Below are positions 45,191-55,949 of a stretch of 64,000 bases of DNA, piece after piece. Origin of the DNA: Coprinellus micaceus (Eukaryota > Basidiomycota > Agaricomycetes > Agaricales > Psathyrellaceae). The notes under the pieces are model-generated. The model worked only from the letters and a program-made list of their open reading frames with translations. It searched no databases and had not been told where the DNA came from. The stretch's first letter is position 1. The number at the start of each line of letters is the position of its first letter. A program made the translations under genes and the position numbers. The stretch is taken from contig OX596336.1 in assembly GCA_951394405.1 (NCBI GenBank), positions 2,480,001 through 2,544,000 of the forward strand. Direction: 5' to 3'.

Positions 45191-46753
45191 TCAAGCCGGT
45201 GCCCATTTAGCGAGGCCTTGTGTCATCATTCCCTTCCTGCCACAAAACCATTCGTACTCCTGCAATGTCATCCCCATCCCGTCTTCGTTATCGACCTTGG
45301 AGACGTAGTATAGCGTGACCACCGATCCCCGAGGGACGAACACCGTGGCAGACCAGCCACCTCGACCGTCAGGGGTCATCGGTGTCCTCGTATTGTCGCT
45401 TGTCGTCAGGAGCAGGACATAATTATCTTCTGCACCCGCCGTATGAATGCAACGCTTCATCACCCGGAATGATAGGCGCTGGCCGGTCGGGATCCCATTC
45501 CACTCCGGTTCCATTCCGAAAACATCGAAGCCGAGACGCTGGAATTCGCCAAAGGTCTGTGGGCGCTCAGGTTCTGTGATGTAACCCTCCCAAGTGACTG
45601 GTCTTCCTGACAGACCCTGGTTTTTGGGGTCGTCCATAGGGAAGTGCCGCGTGCCAAACTCCCCTGCGTCTGCAGTGAACCAATAGGAATTGAGGCGCTG
45701 GTCCCAAACACCACCCATTAGCGCACCCGCTCCCCAGCAAGGATCTATCAACCTCCATTCACCATCCAGGCAAACACGATTCCAGGCATGATTAGACTCT
45801 GGGGGCGGGGGCCGTGCGCCGGGCGGAAGAGTGCTGTAGCCATATCCCTTCCCATGCCCAGTGACCTTGTAAACCTGCCGTATCCCTGCCAGCTGCGCAA
45901 GGTGGACGAACAAGCCGGCGTACCCATCACACACTGCGAGACCCGAACGCAGAGTCGATTCTGGAGTCGCGTGCTGGATATTCCCTGATATGAAGGCCTG
46001 CACGTTATACACAATGTTTTGCGACAACCATGCGAAGATGGACCGTGCCTTCTCGGTTTCCGTGTCGAACGGAGAGGTCAGGTCGCGAGCGAGACCTGAA
46101 AGTGTCGTTGCGGTGTGCCTAGGAAAGCGGGAGGCGTGTTCGTCTACATATGCGAAGTCGTAGCATTTGAGGCACATTTCATTGTGGCTTAGCTCTGGGA
46201 GCTCGATTGTAGGCTTGGTTGTGAGATTAACGGGAGGCGGAAGTATTGGCCTGGTACCCACCCCCGGTGGGGGAGGTAACCTTCGTTTGCTGCCCGGTAC
46301 CAATTCTGGAGTGATGTTCTCATCCTCACGAAATGCGTATTCTGTCTTCTTCCTGGCTGGAAGCGGAGGGCGCGCAGCTGGTCTCGGAGGCGGCGGTGGA
46401 ACCAGGAGAAGTTCATTGGGTGAAACTGGAATCTCTGCATGCACAGACGGAAGGCGCTTAGGCAACGGTGGGACGGGCCTTGGAGGAGGTCTTCGCGCTA
46501 ATAAGCGCGATTTATCGTCGGTTACCGCGCTGGCTGTTCCCCCCAACAAGCCGGGCGTATCCATATTTGGCCGGCGAGGAGGGAGGGGAGGGACAGCGCG
46601 TCCCTCTCCTCGGTCCTCATGACCAACCGCGCCGCTGACGCACTTATGTGGTGTGTTTGGTATCGATCGCATTGGAACTGAGGGAGGCGGAGGAGCTGGG
46701 CGATTAGGGGGAGCTGGTCGCCCCTTCATGGTGGATGGTATCCAAGAGCGCAA
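45191..46753 (-). CDS. Proline-rich transglutaminase-like protein (Cyk3/kyphoscoliosis-peptidase type)
   Basis: 520 residues in a single exon, unusual in this window. The first 190 residues are dominated by polyproline segments (RPAPPNRPAPPPPS, LVPPPPPRPAARPPLP, RRLPPPPGVGTRP), likely SH3 or EVH1 ligands. The transglutaminase-like core has the Cys in LRSGLAVCDGYAGLF and the His and Asp in SNHAWNRVCLDGEWRLIDPCWG. A beta-rich C-terminus follows. Yeast Cyk3, a cytokinesis regulator, has an SH3 domain plus an inactive transglutaminase fold. Here SH3 is missing and the catalytic Cys-His-Asp set seems present. A cytokinesis role is inference from family resemblance. A later start at 46729 (MKGRPAPP) is possible. 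Confidence 0.75.
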   Translation of the reverse strand: MRSWIPSTMKGRPAPPNRPAPPPPSVPMRSIPNTPHKCVSGAVGHEDRGEGRAVPPLPPRRPNMDTPGLLGGTASAVTDDKSRLLARRPPPRPVPPLPKRLPSVHAEIPVSPNELLLVPPPPPRPAARPPLPARKKTEYAFREDENITPELVPGSKRRLPPPPGVGTRPILPPPVNLTTKPTIELPELSHNEMCLKCYDFAYVDEHASRFPRHTATTLSGLARDLTSPFDTETEKARSIFAWLSQNIVYNVQAFISGNIQHATPESTLRSGLAVCDGYAGLFVHLAQLAGIRQVYKVTGHGKGYGYSTLPPGARPPPPESNHAWNRVCLDGEWRLIDPCWGAGALMGGVWDQRLNSYWFTADAGEFGTRHFPMDDPKNQGLSGRPVTWEGYITEPERPQTFGEFQRLGFDVFGMEPEWNGIPTGQRLSFRVMKRCIHTAGAEDNYVLLLTTSDNTRTPMTPDGRGGWSATVFVPRGSVVTLYYVSKVDNEDGMGMTLQEYEWFCGRKGMMTQGLAKWAPA

Positions 46754-49700
46754 TCATTATATTTCTATGCAAAAAGTTCTCCCATCAGAGGTAGCCGGCA
46801 TCGTATAAACTGCGTGACATGGAATGACTTGGAACAGCTTCTTGGGCGCCTAACCCGCCTCCGGATCAGTGATGCGCCAGCAGACACACGTGAGTCACAA
46901 CGGAAAATACTCCCCATGAGTGGAAGAGATTTTAGAGTAATGTGTCGTCAGAGAGGGTCACCGACTTTTTAAGGACGAGGGCATTCCCGGACGGGTGGCA
47001 TTTATTAAGGCGACCGGTGTCAGAGAGTTGGACTTACGACTGGCCCCAACAGCTCCCCGCTCATAGAAGGCTGGTCACCGCTCCGGGTTTCTGTCCAACA
47101 TTCGTATACATTATTCGAAGAGGTCTAGATCCAACCTGACGGCTGTTGTTCTCGCGTTAAATGAGACCTGAGGCATTTCATGGGAGAAGCCGACCATGCT
47201 TTAGGGGTTCACATTGGATTCACAGGCTATCAGGGAAACAGAAAAGCGTGCTGTACAGTATTCGCTCTACGTGGAACATTTTCTGGACTTGCCTTTCCTT
47301 TTGCCTCTTCAATTTCCGGTTTCTACATAATCTATCTAGCTATGTACGCCCCCCCGTCTTCGGCCTAAGGTCCATCAATAAATACACGTTTCAGTGGGGT
47401 TTCTAGCGCCTCGTTCATGTCTAACTAAGAGACCCAGGAAATAGTGACGGACTGTACCCGTCTGATAGACTGTGATGCTGAACGCACTGTAACAGTCCGC
47501 GAGGGCCTTAATCCGGCACCCAGCTTGTATGGGTTTCGCTGGGCGGTATCCGCCTTGCAGCAAAGGTGACTTTCCGTTGTACCGTCCGGCCCTCGGAATA
47601 ATTGTGAGTCCAACCCAGAACAAAAGACCTTCAAAGTTTCTCAAGCGATAGGAACACGGGTTGCCATTCACTGGACCCTGAATTCGGCACTCGTCCTGGC
47701 AAAACACGTTTCTTTCATCTCAAATTTTCCCCGCGCCTCATGGTACTCGCTATTCCTTAATTAGCTTTGGATCGCCGGCGCAGGGTTTAATCTAAAACAC
47801 AAGCCATTCCCTTCCAGTTCGCAGCTGGTACGCGATCTGTCCAGCGCGATATCGGAACAGATGTTTAGCACCTAGGAAAGGCGCCATTCGAGCGCTTCAG
47901 TCCGCTTTATCGCACAGGTTCGTGTGCTCTGGCCGGTGCAGTGAGTGGTGCCCGGCACCGGCGGCACATACAATCCAAAAAGATCCTCTGCCAACCGTCA
48001 CACAATAGCGTTAGACGGCCACGCCGCCGGTCGTCTTTGGCGGTTGCAAGAACGAGGAGCGGGAAGCCAAGAGGTATCGAAAGGTGTGCTATGATTACCA
48101 CCGTGTCGAGTTCGTCCCCCCGGGTCCGTGTTACCATTGCGAATGTACCGTTCTTGTCTTCACATGGTTAAGGTCAACGTCAAGGTTTGGTAGAGTTCGA
48201 TAAAGGGGCAAGCACCGTAACCCCGGAGACAAATCACATTTGCCGAACACCACCTACTTGTTTGTTACGCGAAAATAGGATTTTTGGGGTACAGACCTTC
48301 GTTGTCTCCGCGGGCGGGCCCGGTGACCTCATGCGCGACCTAATGGATGTATCCCTAGACTAGCTACTTGGTAGGGGATGTCTTGGAAACATGGGATGAG
48401 GTAAAGAACTCGTGCTGTGACCAAGCCGTTACGAGAGCGAACATGTGTCGCTAACAAATCCTTTAACGCGTAGGCTTTGCTGTGCGAGTACAATAACTAA
48501 ATCCCACTTACGCGCATTATCCGCAAGAGGCGCCGAAACCGCCGAAGGCGCCATGGGCTGGATTTTGGCGCCCACAACCACAAACGGCACACTAGGTGAA
48601 AGAATACGGGGTTTCGTCTTCGTTCGACGGAGAGTTGTCCATCCGACTGTTCGTCTTTGTCAGTGTCAGATCTCGCTCATCTGGTGGGAATCCTTCTGGC
48701 CAGTTTCAATGGAAATCTACCCCAATCTCGAGTGTGGTCCGGGTGTCCGTATGAGATAACTGAACCGGCGGAGTTGGTGCAATAATCCCAATCCCCTCCC
48801 ACCGATAGTGACCAGCGCCGATTTCGTCATAGCGAGTCTCCTTGCCAGTGCAACCCTAGCGCATGCAAAATCAGCCTGTGGACGATTATCGCAGCCGGGT
48901 GAGAGTGTGTACAGTCTGCAAGATAGCAAGAACCAACGGCTCCAGGTGGATTTGACCTAAAACGTCAGAAATATGGTGAGGTGAGCAGCGCGGTCTATTG
49001 AGGATCTGGAGCCTATACTTACGGGCTAAAACGCAGTTAGGTATGTAGGTGGCCATCGATCGTGTTTCTAGAAGGTCTGTCCGGTCCGCAACTACCTGCT
49101 CACCTGGTCCACAGTAAGCAAAGCGCCCGCAATTGGGTGGCGCCCAAGTGCCCACACCATTCCGCATACCACCTTCGAGAAGGTATCAGGTGCTGAACTG
49201 ACTTGACGAAGGTAAGGCTATCGTCACAATTTTGGAACCTGAACCCAAACCCTGCCGCCCACATTCGATCACTTCTACGCGATTGCGGTGCCTGGCACAT
49301 GGTTCTCAATGCAGCGTGCTGGAGTATCAGTACAAGGCGCAAGGGAGGACAGAACAATAGTCATCTGTCAAGGATTTCGAAGAGATAATTGTCCAACCGA
49401 GCATCTAACGACAATCTTGCAGAGACGAACGAAATCCGTGGCTTCTTAGAGGCTAGGGCGTAAAGTGGCGGAAGGCAGTCTCTGCCGAGGCCGACGGTAC
49501 CCCCGCTCGTTCACGCACTTCGGAAGATCTCCCATTGAGCAGCGTCCACCAGAATGGCGACAGGTAGGATCTTCACAACGGCAAAGAATTTACGCCCCAT
49601 GATCAGCTGTCCTATCTGACCTTGCCCAACACGCACTCTTTCGAAGGTGAAGGGGCGGTCGAGACAGGCCCAGCGAGGGCTCGGCGCGAAGGCAGTCGCA

Positions 49701-49972
49701 TGGGTGACGAGCTCACGTCGTGACGATCCCGAGTGACCCCGGCAGCGAGGGCAAGCGAAAGAGAACTGCATAAGGTCATAATGGCGTATAAGACGAAGGT
49801 ATAGCACATAGAGTCGAAGGGCGTAACGACCATAGCCAAGCAAAGGACAATGGGTGGGGCGGCAGCCGGGGGAGAACAGCGATGGGGCATCGCCTGGATC
49901 AAGGGTGGAGGAAAAGAGTCTTCGTTTGCATGATGTTACAATATGAAGATACAGGGAAGAGAGGCGATATTT
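46754..49972. other. 3.2 kb gene-poor stretch
   Basis: Apart from the promoter of the transglutaminase-like gene at its left end and the RPS23 3' region at its right end, I find no recognisable protein, tRNA, rRNA or transposon sequence. Frames are short (110 codons at most) and lack motifs. No terminal repeats were noticed. A long non-coding RNA, degraded repeat or centromere-unrelated spacer are all possible. Confidence 0.45.
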
Positions 49973-50638
49973 TTATGATCGGGGCTTCTCCTACAGAGGC
50001 CAAGTCAGTATGGGAAGAAAGGGCGATATGAGCGAGGTAAAGACGAACCTTCTTCTCCTTCCAGAGGGCGAGGAGACCGACACCAGAGACCTTGACGATC
50101 TTGAAGCGGACACCGGGAATATCACCCTTGGCCTTGCCAGAGCGACCGAAACCGGAGATGAGGACCTCGTCGTTCTCATCAACAAAGTTGAGGCAACCGT
50201 CGTTCTGATTGGACAGCGGGGATGAGGCTTTGGTATTGGATGGGATGTAATGGGATACGCACGGGGACGAAAGCGGTGACCTTCTTTCCGTTCTTAATCA
50301 ACTGGACACGGACACACTTGCGGATAGCAGAGTTGGGCTGCTTGGCCTCAACACCGACTTTTTCGAGGACGATGCCCTTGGCGTGGGAGGAGCCTCCAGT
50401 GGGGGACGTCTTGTAGACGTTTCCGAGGGCACGCTTCTTGTATTGCTTATCGGCCTACATTATCGAGGAAATTGAGCCAGAGATCCAAGGGCACCCCAGG
50501 GCAGAAACCTACCCATCGGTTCTCCTTGCGGTCGAGCCTGAGCTTGCGCGCAGCTTGCAATCCACGAGGCTTGTTGGCTAGAAACGGGGAGAGTCAGATG
50601 TCTGGGCGGGGGCGAGGAGGGGACGACATACAGCCCAT
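49973..50638 (-). CDS. RPS23: 40S ribosomal protein S23 (uS12)
   Basis: 145 residues of the decoding-centre protein uS12. Five exons: 50638-50632 (7 nt), 50577-50513, 50454-50263, 50204-50049 and 49990-49973 (18 nt), all in phase. Sequence includes [57 protein letters not shown], then [17 protein letters not shown] and [16 protein letters not shown], ending EKPRS. The conserved Pro of the VPND loop is hydroxylated in eukaryotes. The very short first and last exons make this gene easy to miss. The start is 378 bp from the divergent mitochondrial tyrosyl-tRNA synthetase. Confidence 0.96.
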
Positions 50639-51016
50639 TGTTGTTGGCGATGGGGAGAGGTGGCGACCACGAAAACACACCACCAACACCCAGACACTGC
50701 TTGCCCTTGTTTGCTCCGTCCCCCAACTAGGCAGCTCGGCCCAAAATGGGAAGAACCTTATTTGTCGCCGACTGTACAGTTCGTGCGCGGCCGCTCGGCA
50801 TCGTCCTGCCTTTCTCGGTCGCCATGCTCGACGTTGGCCGCGGTGTGCTCGACGACGACGGCACCGCGGTGGTGTACTCGTCGCTGGAGGTGTCAAAGGT
50901 AGATTGCATCCCATAAAGCCCCCATTCTCCAGGTTATATATACGCCTTGGGAACTCCAGACCCTGCCTGGAACGAGCGATCACTATGCTCTCTCCGCTTT
51001 CTGTCTCCTTCCCCCG
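50639..51016. promoter_or_regulatory. Divergent promoter RPS23 / MSY1 with TATA box and upstream ORF
   Basis: TTATATATAC at 50934-50943 lies about 75 bp before the MSY1 ATG and could serve as its TATA box. An upstream ATG at 50985 opens a 21-codon frame ending at 51050, overlapping the MSY1 start at 51017 in another frame. GC-rich stretches flank the RPS23 side. Confidence 0.5.
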
Positions 51017-52641
51017 ATGCTCCAGGTTCGTTTCTTGTCGAGGGTCCTAGCCAAATGCCGCCGCCGGACGGTACACACAGCTCCCTTGCTTGAAGAGTTG
51101 ACGGAAAGGGGCTTCATCCAGGATGTAACCCACAAGACCCAGCTCGCACAGGCCCTGGCCGCAAGACCGCAGACCGTGTACGCTGGCGTCGACCCCACCG
51201 CACCCTCCTTGCACATTGGCCACCTTGTCCCCCTTTTGGCTCTGGTCCATTTCCGCCTGCATGGACATAGTGTCGTTCCGCTCGTAAGTCCATGCCTGTG
51301 GTCAGTCTTGTCTGTTCATGCTGACGGGGTGGCGGTATGCTGGCAGATCGGGTCGGCGACGGGACGGATAGGAGACCCTTCAGGCAGAAGCACAGAGCGC
51401 GTACAGCAAACTGACGAACATCTGAACGCCAACATCTCTGGCCTGACGCGTTCCGTAAACACCTTCTTCCAACGCGCCGTGGAACACGCCTCGACGCGTC
51501 TCGGCTTGGGAGATGGTGGGGCGGCGTTGCAGGGCGTCAACGTAAAGTCCAACATCGACTGGTTCAAGGACTTTAGTATGATTGAATTCCTACGAGTCGT
51601 CGGCGTCCATGCTCGAATTAATACCATGATGAACAGGGAGAGGTGCGACCCATCTCATGTAAATTTGGACGGGCGCTTACCTCCCAGGACAGCGTCAAAG
51701 CGCGTCTTTCCTCACAACAAGGCATTTCCTTCACGGAATTCACGTACCAACTGCTACAAGCATACGACTTTTACTACCTGAACAAGCACCACAACTGCAC
51801 CGTCCAAGTGGGAGGCTCGGACCAATGGGGGAACATTGTCGCCGGCATTGAGCTCATCGGAAAGCTCTCCCCTCAATCATCCGCTGCTCAAACCGATCCT
51901 TCCGGAGGTGCTTTCGGGATTACAACGCCTCTCCTGACTACCCCTTCCGGAGAGAAGTTCGGCAAGAGCGCAGGCAACGCCGTCTGGTTGGATGGAAACC
52001 TCACCAGCGTTTTTGACTTTTACCAGTACTTTCTCAAGTCCCCCGACGCCTCAATGCCGACCTACCTCAAAATCTTCACTTTCCTCCCGCGCTCGCGCAT
52101 CACCGAGATCGTAGAGTCGCACAACGCCAGCCCAGAGTTGCGGGTGGCTCAGAAAACGCTGGCTTCGGAAGTCACTGAGATGGTTCATGGGGCCGCTGCT
52201 TTGGATCGCGTGCAAACCCTCACCTCGTTGCTTTTCCCCGCATCGTCATCGACATCCTCTTCAACTGTATCGGACTACTCCAACCTCACCACCTCTAGCA
52301 TCGTTTCCGCCTTTGGAGCTTCGGATCCTCGTCTGGTTTACATCCCTGAAAAGGAGCTGGTGGAGTCCACGCCCATCTTCAAACTCGCTGCGCGGTGCGG
52401 ACTCGCCGGTTCTAACTGTGCGTACACATCCACCATCGTCTCTCCGCGTATAAAGGCTGACCATTTTTCTGGTTGCTTTGAAGCTGCTGCAAAGACCCTT
52501 GTATCATCCCGCGGACTATATCTCAACAACGTCGTCGTTCCCGACCTCATATCCACGGTCAGCAAGAGCCAGCTCATCGACGGTCGCGTAATCGTTCTCC
52601 GCGCAGGAAAAGACAAGCTCAAGGTTATCATCGCCCAGTAA
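51017..52641 (+). CDS. MSY1: Mitochondrial tyrosyl-tRNA synthetase
   Basis: Charges mitochondrial tRNA-Tyr. A basic presequence (MLQVRFLSRVLAKCRRRTVHTA) suits import. Class I motifs: YAGVDPTAPSLHIGHLVPLL (HIGH) and KFGKSAGNAVW (KMSKS-like). Binding pocket stretches include SATGRIGDPSGRSTER, ISFTEFTYQLLQAYDF and VQVGGSDQWGNIVAG. A C-terminal S4-like RNA-binding part (GLYLNNVVVPD ... DGRVIVLRAGKDKLKV) ends the protein. Two introns interrupt the N-terminal half (one after VVPL, one before SVKARL). The bacterial-type organisation separates it from the cytosolic enzyme. In some ascomycetes the homologue also helps splice group I introns; nothing here tests that. Confidence 0.94.
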
Positions 52642-52924
52642 CCGGCAACTTATTAGACAACCATCACGCAGGGCCACCCGCCAGGCCCTAAATTGTCCTG
52701 ACCATGGCTACACATCTCATAGAACTACCCTACCTTTAATGCTAATCAACCACCCTTACTCCCATTGAACACTTTGCCGTGGTTCCATAAATTAATGTGC
52801 ATGTGCTGGTGATATCTACGTGGAAAAAAAGTCCATGATTCGCTACATAATCGAGTACAATACTCACTCCATCTCCCTTCCTGCCTTAATTTACCCACAC
52901 ACGACTGGCCCACAATCTGACTGT

Positions 52925-55536
52925 TTAGTCTATGCGAATGGCGCTATACAACCGACGCACAGCCCAGTATGATGCCAGGAAGCCGATGGTGCCTGTGGAG
53001 TGAGGGAGCACAACGTCAGTGTTTGCAAACGACAGTCGATAGTTGGGAGAGCGGAGGGGTGACGCACCCGTAATCAAGAAATCGAGGAACGCAATCAGAA
53101 AGAGGTATCCGAGGTATAGAACGACGCTTGTTCCAGAATATAGTGAAAGCCTCGACGCCCAGTAGAACAGGCCGTAGGCAAGGACCCAGAATGCGCTGCC
53201 GCCCCCAATCAAGAACGAGCGCCAGTGCCATCTAGACGAAGTCATAAGGGTTTCAAAGCGGTCAGTATCGCGGCTAGTTGGAGAGGGATCTAGTTGGGAA
53301 TGAAGGGCGATGAACTAACCTGTACTCTTCCGCGCAAAGAATGAAGTAGGTGAACAAAATCGAGACCGTCGCCGTCGTGAGAGTCACAATTCCCGCAGTG
53401 AGGGCGACGAATCCAAAGGCGTAGTAAGCTCTCGACGCGAAGAGGCTTGAGAGGACAAAGTAGAGCTCAACAAAAGCAGCACCTTGAACCATGCTGTCAA
53501 CTTTCCATGCATTTACGGGACAAATGATGATACATACCAAATGGCAGGATTCCGGATAGGATTGCGGCAACCCACGGCTTGAGATAGTTGGGTCCTGGAG
53601 GAATCTGCCTCGGGATCTGGTTAACGCGAACGGGATTCCGGATGCCCTAGAGTTCCTCGTCAGTTCTGTGTTGATTGAACCACACCTGTCAGGAGAGGTC
53701 ATAACATAATGCTCACGCCATGCTTCGATCCATAGTAACTTCCCACAGCAGATAACGGGGCGGAGAGGCCGAACCAAAGAACGATGATCAGGACCATAGT
53801 TCCTGGAGAAAGGGCTTATTTTAGTAGTTCTAAGCGAGGAGAACGGATAGCGGGCTTTACCAAATGGAACAGCTCCTGATGAGCCTGCAGTCAGAAGGAC
53901 AAAGTTGAGGATGAACACGACAATGAAGATGAATCTGGAGATGACAATTCGTCAGACGGGCCACTGAGTCTGAGCCTGACTTACGTGGGCATGATCGTCG
54001 CGGTCAAGAACGCGTTTTCCCTCTTATTCTGGCCCCCCAAGGAGGCATAGACCCGGGCGGAGAAGTATCCTCCGATCCTAGTGTTAGCTTTGTAGTCAGT
54101 GTTGAGGAACACAGATAGACGCTTATATTTACCCTCCAAATAGCGACCAGCAGACCATCATTATTGTCGCCAGAGAGCCCCGGTTGGATGGGGAGAGGAA
54201 TCCAAGAAGTGCGAAGACGAGTGTGACTCCAACCATGCTGCAGAGCTGAGCCCCGTTTCCTACTAGGACTGAGAGGATCAAAGGATTCCTTGGGGTTCGG
54301 AAGACCTCTCCATGCACGAGCTTCCAGCCCCAGTCTTCGTGAATGTCCTCACTGAGATCGCTATCATTGTAGCGAGAGATCTGGGGGACGTCAGCTTGGG
54401 GAGGATAGCTAGAAAAGGTTGACCCACGTCTCGAGAAATGTTTCTGAAGAGGATCATGGACACCATCACGCAGAGGAAGATGACGATCGCAGATGAGTTG
54501 AACAGACTGAACCAGTGAATTTTCGGGTCGAAGATGTGGAGGTAGTTGTCCCATCTCGTCGCCCATGGTGTATCGGATTCCTGGGTAATGTCAGCTGTAT
54601 CCGTACAGGGCTTTGAGAGTACACTCACACTCCAGGTAATGCGATAGGTGTAACGGACAGCCTGTGATTTGTCCTCACTAAGAACAAGGGGTTTGGCGAC
54701 AGCGATATCGCAATGAGGAGTTTTGTCTTGCTCTCCTCCAATACTCGCAGGCCAGACAAGAACGCCTACTATCCGATATGTGTCTGCGCTAGGTCGGTGG
54801 TACTTGAGAACGATTTCGTAGTGGTTGTTGAGTGCAGGAAGATTCTGGTGAACACCCTCGTTATTTCCAAGGTTAAAGCCCATGTCAAAGAATGTATCGT
54901 TTGTCCGAAGGTCGATCTTCATCTCTGCAGCAGGCAGCCCGTCCACAAGCCAATTGAGAGCATAGTCTTCTCGAATACGGTCGTTGATGAATTTGGCCTC
55001 TTTACCGTTTATGTCTGGTACTAGACAAAGGAGTTTGCAAGTGTTGTTGTCGTTGACCATTTTGATCTGGAATGGCACGTTGGGCGTATGCTCGAATGGA
55101 AGTATTGAAGACGCACATCGTATGGCGAGTTGTAAATTCGGTCGCCAAACAAGATGGACCCTAGGGATTCGGGCTGCTTCTTGGGTCCTCCTTCAGGTTC
55201 ACAGAAGTGAAACCCGGGATTGTAGTAATCATCTAGGAGAGACGCATTTAGATCCCAAATGACTGCCTGTCTCGTTCAGCCTTGCTCACAATTGATGAGA
55301 GATTTCTGGGGTCGCAGAGAAGGGGTACATCTCAGAGTCTGAACAGCATCGCACACGTCAATTCTACACACCAATTTCGAGTCGTCTGTCCCAGCCAGCA
55401 TCGGTGTCAATGCATTGACGAGCAAATCTACCCGCTCTCCTGCAGCATAGTCGCGGGGGGCTGCGCCTGGAAGGTAGAATGCATGGATGGCCGGGGTGAG
55501 GGAGAGACCTGCAAGCGCCACTATCAACGGCCGCAT
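52925..55536 (-). CDS. TM9 superfamily (EMP70/TMN) membrane protein
   Basis: Nine-span endosome/Golgi protein implicated in cargo sorting, adhesion and metal homeostasis. Start MRPLIVALAGLSLTPAIHA is a signal peptide, followed by FYLPGAAPRDYAAGERVDLLVN, the family N-terminus. The lumenal domain contains YNPGFHFCEPEGGPKKQPESLGSILFGDR-type sequence and NHYEIVLKYH. The first span lies near WFSLFNSSAIVIFLCVMVSMILFR, then DISRYN ... EDWGWKLVHGEVFRTP, and many hydrophobic segments. The C-terminus YWAVRRLYSAIRID fits the COPI-binding KxD/E-type Golgi retention signal. Around ten short introns. It cannot be assigned to a particular yeast paralogue (EMP70, TMN2 or TMN3) by eye. Confidence 0.92.
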
Positions 55537-55949
55537 TGTGTGAGGCTTGGCGAGCGCGTCGTGGTCGTCGTGGTCGTCGAGGTTCAAGGTACAAGTCGGC
55601 GGCTAAATCTCGACGTGGTCACACGTGACGACATCCTATATGGGCGCGAGATTGGACGCGAATGTAGAATGGGTGAGGAGGACTATCTCCTGTACCGCTT
55701 GTCTTTCTGAAACGGGATCTCGACTACAATATTTCGTTCCTCTCCCAGCGCTCAGCGCTCAGCCCCAATAGCAGTCATTTCGCTTGACGAATTCAAGTTG
55801 CAGTCACTACCATACGGGGATTTCGATGATAGCATGCTCCATATTTGGAACGGGCGTTTTCCTCGAGTAATCCTCTTGGCACTCTCCCGTCCCTCCACCG
55901 CTGGCACCCGTGTCCAAGGCTGGCTTTCAGATTTACGAGGTCGTTAGCA
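55537..55949. promoter_or_regulatory. Divergent promoter TM9 gene / tRNA-guanine transglycosylase
   Basis: 413 bp between start codons, containing a tandem CAGCGCTCAGCGCTCAG (about 55748-55764). No gene seen. Confidence 0.4.
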
